From Betaproteobacteria bacterium RIFCSPLOWO2_02_FULL_68_150 (GTDB lineage Bacteria; Pseudomonadota; Gammaproteobacteria; Burkholderiales; SG8-39), in assembly GCA_001771975.1 (NCBI GenBank), contig MERE01000038.1:1-7917 (forward strand): a stretch of DNA of 7,917 bases. Direction: 5' to 3'. Under the pieces are notes generated by a model, which was not told the origin of the DNA, searched no databases, and worked only from the letters and a program-made list of their open reading frames with translations. The position numbers and the translations under genes were made by a program. Within the stretch, counting starts at the first letter, position 1. Each line of letters starts with the position of its first letter. Below are positions 1-6,524 of this stretch, piece by piece.

Positions 1-1840
1 GGAAAATGATGTCGAGGTCGGAGGCATAGCCGAGTTCCTTGCCGCCGAGCTTGCCGTAGCCGATCACCGCGAAGCGTGGCACCTCGCAATGGCGCGCGCG
101 CACCAGCTGCCACGCCCGGTCGATGGTGACACCGAGGGTGCGGTCAGCCAGTTCCGAGAGATGGTCGGCCAGCTTCTCCACCGTGAGCAGACCCGCGAGA
201 TCCTGCGCCAGCAGGCGGAATACCTGTCCCTGGTGCTGTTCGCGCAGCAAGTTCATTTCGCGCTCGGTGTCGCCCGCGGCCGCGGCGAGCGCCGCGCGCA
301 GGCCCGCCTCGTAGGCGCCCAGGTCGGGCGGCGCGTAGAGCACGCGATCGTCGAGCAACTCGTCGAGGAGCAGCGGGTGGCGCGTGACGAATTCGGCCGC
401 CCAGCTCGAAGCACCGATCATTTTCGTCACGCGCTCGAGCGCTTCCGGCCGCTCGGCGAGAAGCGCCAGATAGGCCGCGCGCCGCGCCACCGCCTCGATC
501 AGGTCGATGCCCCGCGCGAGCGTCGCAGCGGGATCGGCAGTCGAGGCGGCCGCCGCATCGAGCGCCGGTACGAGCTGATCGAGCCGCCGGCGCGATTCCT
601 CCGGCAGCATCGCGTAGCGCTGGCTCGCGCGTAGCGCGTTGGCGCGCGGGTGGTCGGGCCAGGCGGCCAGCGCGATTTCCGGCGCCGGCCCGGCGAGCAC
701 GTCCTGGAAATGCCGCGTGACCTGCGCGCGCACCGCCTCCAGATGCGTGCTGAACGCCGGCCAATCCGCGAAATCCGCCATCGCCGCGATGCGCGCGCGG
801 TCGCTTTCGTCTTCCGGCAGCAGATGCGTCTGCGCGTCGTCGAGGTACTGCAGGCGATGCTCGACGCGGCGCAGGAAAACGTAGCTCTCGGCGAGCGCGC
901 GCGCAGCGTCTTCGGGCAGCAGGCGGCGCTCGGCAAGGCGCGCGAGCGCCTCGAGCGTGGGCCGCACCGCGAGGAAGGGCTCGCGCCCGCCGCGCACCAG
1001 CTGCAGCGCCTGGACCACAAATTCGATCTCGCGGATGCCGCCGGGGCCGAGCTTGACGTGGCCGGCGAGTTCGCGCCGCGCCACGTCGCGCCGCACCTCG
1101 GCGTGCAGGCCGCGCATCGCGGCGAGCGTGGCGAAGTCGAGGTACTTGCGGTACACGAAAGGCCGCACGATCGCGGCGAGTTCCTCGTGCTGCGCGCCGG
1201 TGATCGGGCGCGCCTTGATCCAGGCGTAACGCTCCCAGGCGCGTCCCTGCGTGGTGAAGTACGTCTCCAGCGCATCGAAGCTCGCGGCGAGCGGCCCGGA
1301 TTCGCCGTTGGGCCGCAGGCGCATGTCGACGCGGAACGAAAAGCCCTCGGCGGTGATCTCAGACAGCAGGGCGATGAGCTTTCTGCCGACGCGCTCGAAC
1401 TGCGCCTGCTCGCCTGCAGCATCGGGGTAGGCGAACACGAGGTCGACGTCGGATGAGACGTTCAGCTCGCGGCCGCCGAGCTTGCCCATGCCGATCACCA
1501 CCAACTGGCCGGCGGGTGCGGAAAGCGAGATCTCGGCCCAGGCGAGCGCGCAACGGATCGAGGCGTCGGCCAGCTCGCTCATCGTCTCGCACACTTCGCC
1601 GAGATCGGCGGTGCCCGCGAGGTCGCGCGCCATGACGCGCAGAAGCACGCGCTGGCGCAAAGCGCGTAGCCGCCGCTTGAGCGCCGCCTCGTCGTCACGG
1701 TCGCTGCCGGCGAGCGCGCGCGCAATTTCGTCGGCGACGAAGGGTTGCGCCGCGTTGATTTCGGCAGCGAGTTCCGGGTGCCCCGCGAGCTGCTGCCCGG
1801 CGTAGCGCGAAAGCTTGATTTTCTGAATGGGATTCTGCAT
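1..1840 (-). CDS. glnE: Bifunctional glutamine synthetase adenylyltransferase / adenylyl-removing enzyme, 3' truncated by the window edge
   Basis: GlnE attaches AMP to, and removes AMP from, a tyrosine of glutamine synthetase in the cytoplasm, under control of the PII protein, so tuning ammonia assimilation. Reading the minus strand from the ATG at 1840-1838 gives 613 complete residues without a stop. The first nucleotidyltransferase core (adenylyl-removing half) shows GMGKLGG at about 117-122, then SSDVD with metal-binding Asp131 and Asp133, and RVDMRLRP at 170-177. A PGGIREIEF stretch near 260-275 and a helical section with FLRRVEHRLQYLDD near 316-330 follow. The second core (adenylyltransferase half) begins with GYGKLGGKEL and ASDLD (Asp608, Asp610), and the window ends three residues later. 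Family members are about 900-950 residues, so roughly a third is missing. An in-frame TAA lies directly before the ATG, so the gene cannot start further upstream. The N-terminus is about 40 residues shorter than in E. coli. No frameshift was seen. Identification is very secure. Confidence 0.97.
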   Translation of the reverse strand, partial: MQNPIQKIKLSRYAGQQLAGHPELAAEINAAQPFVADEIARALAGSDRDDEAALKRRLRALRQRVLLRVMARDLAGTADLGEVCETMSELADASIRCALAWAEISLSAPAGQLVVIGMGKLGGRELNVSSDVDLVFAYPDAAGEQAQFERVGRKLIALLSEITAEGFSFRVDMRLRPNGESGPLAASFDALETYFTTQGRAWERYAWIKARPITGAQHEELAAIVRPFVYRKYLDFATLAAMRGLHAEVRRDVARRELAGHVKLGPGGIREIEFVVQALQLVRGGREPFLAVRPTLEALARLAERRLLPEDAARALAESYVFLRRVEHRLQYLDDAQTHLLPEDESDRARIAAMADFADWPAFSTHLEAVRAQVTRHFQDVLAGPAPEIALAAWPDHPRANALRASQRYAMLPEESRRRLDQLVPALDAAAASTADPAATLARGIDLIEAVARRAAYLALLAERPEALERVTKMIGASSWAAEFVTRHPLLLDELLDDRVLYAPPDLGAYEAGLRAALAAAAGDTEREMNLLREQHQGQVFRLLAQDLAGLLTVEKLADHLSELADRTLGVTIDRAWQLVRARHCEVPRFAVIGYGKLGGKELGYASDLDIIF

Positions 1841-1847
1841 TTACGGA

Positions 1848-1853
1848 TAAAAT
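1848..1853 (+). promoter_or_regulatory. Possible -10 element for the yhdP operon
   Basis: TAAAAT matches the sigma-70 -10 consensus TATAAT at 5 of 6 positions. It would place a transcript start near 1860, giving a leader of about a dozen bases before the ATG at 1873 and just upstream of the ribosome-binding site at 1863-1867. No good -35 box lies 16-18 bp upstream, and there is no extended -10 TG. If this is the promoter, it excludes the alternative yhdP start at 1852, which overlaps it. Low confidence. Confidence 0.25.
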
Positions 1854-1862
1854 GTCCTGCCC

Positions 1863-1867
1863 AAAGG
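1863..1867 (+). promoter_or_regulatory. Ribosome-binding site supporting the yhdP start at 1873
   Basis: AAAGG sits five bases before the ATG at 1873. The alternative in-frame ATG at 1852 has only a GGA four bases upstream, which is a poorer match and poorer spacing. This is the main reason for preferring the downstream start. Confidence 0.5.
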
Positions 1868-1872
1868 CGCCG

Positions 1873-4800
1873 ATGCAAACCGAAACGCGAACCTGGCTCA
1901 GCGCGGCGCGGCCTTGGCTGCGTGCGCTCGAGGTGCTCGCCTGGGGCGCCTTCCTTGCCGTTGCCCTCCTGTTTCTCGGGGCACGCTACTGGCTGCTGCC
2001 CAACATCGAGCGTTACCGCGAGGATATCGTAGCCGCGATGTCGCGCGCGGTCGGCCTCAAGGTGACGGTCGGCGCCATGGAGGCCGGCTGGAGCGGCCTG
2101 CGGCCGCAGCTGCTGTTCGCCCAGGTGCGCGTTTACGATCGCGACGGCCGCGAAGCGCTGGCGTTGCCCGCGGTGGAAAGCGTGGTTTCCTGGCGCTCGC
2201 TGCTCGAAGGCGACCTGCGCCTGCTTTCCCTTGCGATCGACGGGCCGCGGCTGAGCCTGAGGCGCGATGCGCAGGGTGCGGTCTACGTCGCCGGCATCAA
2301 GCTGGCGCAGGACGGCGGCGACGGCCGGCTCACCGACTGGGTGCTGGCGCAGAACGAGATCCGGATCCGCAACGCCGAGATCGACTGGCTGGACGAGCAG
2401 CGCGGTGCGCCGCCGCTCGCGCTCACGGCACTCAATTTGCGCCTGCGCAACGACGGCGATGAGCACGCCATCGGGCTTTCGGCGCGGCCGCCGCGCGAAC
2501 TCGGCAGCGGGCTGGAATTGCGCGCCCAGCTGATCGGGCGCTCGGTGACCGATCCGGGTGCGTGGAACGGGCGCCTGTTCGCAGAGCTGGGCTACACCGA
2601 TCTTGCCGGCTGGCGCGCATGGTTCGACTACCCGATCGAGATTCGCAAGGGTCAGGGCGCGGTGCGCCTCTGGATGAGTCTCGGCCAGGGCAAGGCCACG
2701 CGCGCGACCGCAGATCTGGCCCTGACCGACGTGGTGGCACGCTTGGGGCGCGAGCTGCCGCTGCTCGAGTTGGCATCCCTGCGCGGCCGTCTGCACGGCA
2801 GGCAGACCGCGCAGGGCTATGATTTTGGCGTGCGCAGCCTGGAGCTCGCAGCAGCGCGCGGGCCGGCAATGCAATCGACGAGTTTTCGCGCCGTGGTCGA
2901 AGGCACCGCCCTGCAGGGCAGCCCGGAACCGCGTGGCGCGGCGAAGCGCGTGCAACGCGGCTCGTTGTCGGCCGATCAGATCGAGCTGACCCCGGTTGCC
3001 TACCTGGCCGAGTTCGCGCCGGTACCGGCGGAACTGAGAAAGCTGCTTGCCGAGATCGCGCCGCAGGGCAACCTGTTCGACGTCAAGCTCGAATGGACCG
3101 GAGAGTTGCCCGATGCTGCCGCGTTCAAGGCGCGCGCGCGCTTTTCCGGCCTGGCGATGAACGCCTGGCGCGCGGTGCCGGGCTTCGCCGGCCTTTCCGG
3201 CAGCCTCGAGGCGAGCGACGCGAAGGGCAGCCTGCAGCTGGCGTCGACCAAGGCCGAGCTGGATTTGCCGAAGGTGTTTCCCGAGCCGCGCATGGCGCTC
3301 GATACGCTCAACGGCGAGGTGCAGTGGGAGCGGCGCGAGGGCGCCGGGCTGCTGGTGCGGATCCCCAACCTGAGCTATGCCAATGCAGACCTCGCCGGAA
3401 CGGCGTTCGGCAGCTATCAGTACACCGGCGCGGGACCGGGCGTGATCGACCTGTCGGCGCAGCTGTCGCGGGCCGACGGCCGGCGTACCGCGAAATACCT
3501 GCCGCTATCGACGATCCTCGGTCCGGCGACGCGCGCATGGCTGGCGGCTTCGATCCTCGGCGGGCAAGCGGGCGACGTGCGCTTTCGCCTCAAGGGCGAT
3601 CTGCGGGATTTTCCTTTCGCCGACCGCTCGAAGGGCCAGTTCCAGGTCGCGGCGCGCGTCAAGGGTGGCGTGCTCGATTATGCGAGCGGCTGGCCGCGCA
3701 TCGAAGGCATCGACGGCGAGCTGCTGTTCGAGCGCGACAAGATGGAGATCGCGGGGCGTGCCGGAACGATCCTCGGTGCTGCGATATCGAACGTGCGCGT
3801 CAGCATTCCCAACCTGCTGGCAACCCAGCCGCTGCTGACGATCAGCGGCCATGCCGAAGGCCCGAGCGCCGAATTTCTCGCCTACATCCAGCGCAGTCCG
3901 GTGCGCCGCATGATCGACGGCTTCACCGACGGCATCGGCGCCGAGGGGCGCGGCCGGTTGCAGCTCAGGCTCGACCTGCCGCTCGCAGACCTGGCCCAGA
4001 CGCGCATCGCGGGCGAGTACCGGTTTGCGGGCAACAACGTCGCAGTCGACCCGCGCCTGCCGCCCGTGGAGCGCGCTGCGGGCCGCATCGAGTTCACCGA
4101 ATCCTCGCTCGCTTTGAACGACGTGCGCGGGCAGCTGTTCGGCGGACCGGTCGCCGTGTCGGGCGGCTCGAGTGCGCAATCGGGGATCGCGATCGTGGCA
4201 CGCGGCGAAGCGACCGTGCAGGCGATGGGCGCGCTGATCGATCAGCCGTGGCGCGCGCGCCTTTCGGGCGGCGCGCCCTACACCGCTACGGTGGCGGTCA
4301 ACCGTGGGCGCGCGCAGATCACGTTCGAGTCGTCGCTGCGCGGGGTCGCGAGCGAGTTGCCGCCGCCGCTTGCGAAAACCGCACCCGAGTCGCTGCCGTT
4401 GCGCGTCGAGGTCGTTCCGGGCATCGAGCGCGACCGGATCACGCTCGCCGTGGGATCGTTGGTGGCTGCGGAGTTGCATCGCGTCAGGCAGGGCGATGCG
4501 ATGGTGGTTCAGCGCGCAGCGATCGTGCTGAGTCCTGCGCAAAACGAGTCGCCCCGGCTGCCGGAGCGTCCCGGCGTCGTGATCCATGGGGCTTTGCCGG
4601 TGCTCGACCTGGATCGCTGGCAGTCGCTGGTCGGCGGCGGACCGCGCCGCACCACCAGTTTCGACTTGCGCCTCGATACGCTCGACGTGCTCGGCCGGCG
4701 GCTGACCAAGGTGACGGCGCGCGGCGTCACCGATGCCTCGGGCTGGACCGCCAGCATGAGCGCCGCCGAAATGGCCGGCGAGTTGAGCTACCGGTCGGAG

Positions 4801-5724
4801 GGTCGCGGCAGGCTGACCGCGCGCCTGAAGCACCTCGCCGTTGCAGAGAATTATCCGGGCGCGAAGACGGTGATCGTAGGACAGACCGCCCTGCCCGAAT
4901 CGGTGGCAGGCAAGGAACTGCCGTCGGTGGACCTGGTGGCGGAAAGTTTCACCTACCGCGGCATTCGCTTCGGACGCGTCGAGGTCGCGGCACAGCACGA
5001 CGGGCCCGACTGGCGCATCAACCGGATCGCGATGGTCAATCCGGAGGCGTCGCTCGCGGGCCAGGGCGCGTGGCGCACCGGGAGTGCGTCGCGCACCTCG
5101 CTCAACCTGAAACTTGACTCGAGCAACGTCGGCAAGCTCTTCGAGCGCCTGGGCCATCCCGGCCGCATTGCCGGCGGAACCGCGACCATCGATGGCAAGC
5201 TCGAGTGGAACGCCGACCCGACGGCGCTCGATTTCGACACCCTTTCGGGTCAGTTGTCGCTGCAGGCCGAGAAGGGACAGTTCCCGCACATCGACGCGGG
5301 GCTTGGCCGGCTGCTGTCGCTCGTCAGCCTGAATCTGCGCGAAGCGACCGCGACGGGCTATCCGTTCGACACCATCTCGGGCGCATTCACGCTGGCGCGC
5401 GGCGTCGCCCACACCGAGGACCTGACGATCCGCAGTTCGGCCGCGGAGGTGAAGATGAAAGGCGACATCGATCTGGCCAGGGAATCGCAACAACTGCACG
5501 TGAAGGTCGTTCCGACCGTGCGGCGCGGCGTGACCACCATTGCCACCATCGTCAATCCTGCGGTTGCGCTCGGGATGGCGGTGGGGCAGGCGGTGCTGAA
5601 GGACCCGATCGGGCAGATCTTCTCGGTCGAATACACGGTGAGCGGGAGCTGGAGCGAGCCCAAGGTGGAGAAGGTCGAGGCGCCGTTTGCGGCAGGCAGT
5701 TCCGATCCGTCGTCGCGTTACTGA
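1873..5724 (+). CDS. yhdP: YhdP family AsmA-like phospholipid-transfer protein of the envelope
   Basis: This encodes a 1283-residue protein (1290 if translation starts at the ATG at 1852); E. coli YhdP has 1266. An N-terminal membrane helix at about residues 19-42 (ALEVLAWGAFLAVALLFLGA) is followed by the family's LLPNIERYREDI segment, so the rest should lie in the periplasm. The body is a long run of alternating beta-strand-like segments without catalytic motifs, fitting the AsmA/bridge-like groove fold (DUF3971 middle, AsmA-like C-terminal part). The C-terminal section has the characteristic VNPAVALGMAVGQAVLKDP and then FSVEYTVSGSW at about 1225-1260. In E. coli, YhdP works with the related TamB and YdbH in moving phospholipids from the inner to the outer membrane; that role is inferred here from family. 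The stop overlaps the next start by one base. It is the first gene of the plus-strand operon and is divergent from glnE. The family call is secure; the start is less so. Confidence 0.93.
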   Translation: MQTETRTWLSAARPWLRALEVLAWGAFLAVALLFLGARYWLLPNIERYREDIVAAMSRAVGLKVTVGAMEAGWSGLRPQLLFAQVRVYDRDGREALALPAVESVVSWRSLLEGDLRLLSLAIDGPRLSLRRDAQGAVYVAGIKLAQDGGDGRLTDWVLAQNEIRIRNAEIDWLDEQRGAPPLALTALNLRLRNDGDEHAIGLSARPPRELGSGLELRAQLIGRSVTDPGAWNGRLFAELGYTDLAGWRAWFDYPIEIRKGQGAVRLWMSLGQGKATRATADLALTDVVARLGRELPLLELASLRGRLHGRQTAQGYDFGVRSLELAAARGPAMQSTSFRAVVEGTALQGSPEPRGAAKRVQRGSLSADQIELTPVAYLAEFAPVPAELRKLLAEIAPQGNLFDVKLEWTGELPDAAAFKARARFSGLAMNAWRAVPGFAGLSGSLEASDAKGSLQLASTKAELDLPKVFPEPRMALDTLNGEVQWERREGAGLLVRIPNLSYANADLAGTAFGSYQYTGAGPGVIDLSAQLSRADGRRTAKYLPLSTILGPATRAWLAASILGGQAGDVRFRLKGDLRDFPFADRSKGQFQVAARVKGGVLDYASGWPRIEGIDGELLFERDKMEIAGRAGTILGAAISNVRVSIPNLLATQPLLTISGHAEGPSAEFLAYIQRSPVRRMIDGFTDGIGAEGRGRLQLRLDLPLADLAQTRIAGEYRFAGNNVAVDPRLPPVERAAGRIEFTESSLALNDVRGQLFGGPVAVSGGSSAQSGIAIVARGEATVQAMGALIDQPWRARLSGGAPYTATVAVNRGRAQITFESSLRGVASELPPPLAKTAPESLPLRVEVVPGIERDRITLAVGSLVAAELHRVRQGDAMVVQRAAIVLSPAQNESPRLPERPGVVIHGALPVLDLDRWQSLVGGGPRRTTSFDLRLDTLDVLGRRLTKVTARGVTDASGWTASMSAAEMAGELSYRSEGRGRLTARLKHLAVAENYPGAKTVIVGQTALPESVAGKELPSVDLVAESFTYRGIRFGRVEVAAQHDGPDWRINRIAMVNPEASLAGQGAWRTGSASRTSLNLKLDSSNVGKLFERLGHPGRIAGGTATIDGKLEWNADPTALDFDTLSGQLSLQAEKGQFPHIDAGLGRLLSLVSLNLREATATGYPFDTISGAFTLARGVAHTEDLTIRSSAAEVKMKGDIDLARESQQLHVKVVPTVRRGVTTIATIVNPAVALGMAVGQAVLKDPIGQIFSVEYTVSGSWSEPKVEKVEAPFAAGSSDPSSRY

Positions 5725-6524
5725 TGCAGCGCGTCGCCGCAGTGCAAATGGTGTCGGCGCCCGAGGTGGCGCCAAACCTCGAGTCGGCGCGGCGTCTGGT
5801 GGCACAGGCGGCCGCGGAGGGCGCGCGACTGGTCGCGCTGCCCGAGTATTTCTGCATTCTCGGCCGCCACGAATCCGACAAGGTGAAGGTGCGGGAGCGC
5901 GACGGCGCGGGGCCGATCCAGGATGCGCTCGCCGCGATGGCGCAACGCAATCGCGTATGGCTGGTCGGCGGCACGGTGCCGATTGCCTGCGCCGACCCGG
6001 GGCGCGCGCGCAGCGCCTGTCTGGTGTTCGACGATGCAGGCCGGCGCGTGGCGCGCTACGACAAGATGCATCTGTTCACGTTCAGCGCCGGCGACGAACG
6101 CTATGACGAGGCGCGCACCATCGAGCCGGGGGTCGAGCCGGTGGCGGTAGAAAGCCCTTTCGGGCGTCTGGGTTTGTCGGTCTGTTATGACCTGCGATTT
6201 CCCGAGCTCTACCGGCGCTTCCAGAAAGTCGATATCTGGTTCGTCCCCTCCGCGTTCACGGCGGTGACGGGCGCCGCGCACTGGGAGACGCTGCTGCGCG
6301 CACGCGCGATCGAAAACCTCTGCTACGTGGTGGCGCCGGCGCAGGGCGGGTTGCACGCCAACGGGCGGCGTACCCACGGCCACAGCATGGTCGTCGGCCC
6401 GTGGGGCGAGGTGCTCGCCGAGCACGCCGAAGGTGAAGGCGTGGTGGTGGCCGACATCGACACCGACCGCCTGGCCGAGGTGAGACAATCGCTGCCTGCG
6501 CTCGACAACCGAAGGCTGACCTGA
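5724..6524 (+). CDS. Nitrilase-superfamily amidase, Nit1-like (probable deaminated glutathione amidase)
   Basis: A 266-residue cytoplasmic carbon-nitrogen hydrolase, normal length for the Nit branch. The catalytic triad is visible: Glu41 in LPEYF, Lys114 in RYDKMHLF and Cys154 in SVCYDLRFPELY. Glu129 fits the accessory glutamate of the family. The C-terminal half closely resembles animal NIT1, with HWETLLRARAIE, YVVAPAQ and GHSMVVGPWGEV. NIT1 and bacterial relatives hydrolyse deaminated glutathione, a side product of transaminases, so metabolite repair is the best guess. Omega-amidase or another small amide substrate remains possible. The ATG overlaps the yhdP stop by one base (TGATG) and has no convincing ribosome-binding site, suggesting translational coupling. 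The reading frame stays open far upstream inside yhdP, but the family N-terminus (RVAAVQM) begins right at this ATG. The stop overlaps tldD in the same way. Superfamily is certain; substrate is moderately supported. Confidence 0.93.
   Translation: MQRVAAVQMVSAPEVAPNLESARRLVAQAAAEGARLVALPEYFCILGRHESDKVKVRERDGAGPIQDALAAMAQRNRVWLVGGTVPIACADPGRARSACLVFDDAGRRVARYDKMHLFTFSAGDERYDEARTIEPGVEPVAVESPFGRLGLSVCYDLRFPELYRRFQKVDIWFVPSAFTAVTGAAHWETLLRARAIENLCYVVAPAQGGLHANGRRTHGHSMVVGPWGEVLAEHAEGEGVVVADIDTDRLAEVRQSLPALDNRRLT
6511..6515 (+). promoter_or_regulatory. Ribosome-binding site for tldD within the end of the amidase gene
   Basis: GAAGG lies eight bases before the tldD ATG at 6524, inside the last codons of the amidase gene. 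It gives tldD its own initiation signal in addition to coupling through the TGATG overlap. Confidence 0.55.

Larger units (their letters stand above)
1811..1872. promoter_or_regulatory. AT-rich divergent control region between glnE and yhdP
   Basis: Positions 1811-1854 are about 34% GC by my count (15 of 44), in sharp contrast to the very GC-rich surroundings. The stretch spans the first codons of glnE and the short gap before yhdP. The strictly non-coding part is 32 bp (1841-1872) with the preferred yhdP start, or 11 bp with the upstream start. Promoter function is inferred from AT richness and position. Signals for both genes must sit here or inside the two 5' coding ends. I see no clear operator palindrome. 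Confidence 0.45.

Noticed and set aside
499..1456. Long open frames on both strands (about 270-307 residues) over glnE
   Set aside because: The glnE frame is continuous here with clear catalytic motifs. These are Arg/Ser/Ala-rich shadows.
1579..2955. 458-residue minus-strand open frame overlapping the starts of both yhdP and glnE
   Set aside because: It is out of frame with glnE and antisense to yhdP, has a shadow-like composition and carries no family motifs.
3093..5117. 674-residue alternative frame on the plus strand inside yhdP
   Set aside because: It is a shadow frame dominated by Arg, Gly and Ala with no recognisable motif, fully inside yhdP.
5205..5723. Upstream in-frame extension of the amidase to 439 residues
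   Set aside because: The extra 173 residues overlap the yhdP C-terminus, have a shadow composition and do not belong to the nitrilase family. The family N-terminus starts at 5724.
3505..5805. 766-residue open frame on the minus strand, antisense to yhdP
   Set aside because: The composition is Arg/Ala/His-rich and low in family-like motifs, as expected for the antisense of GC-rich codons. The plus strand here encodes a clear YhdP protein.
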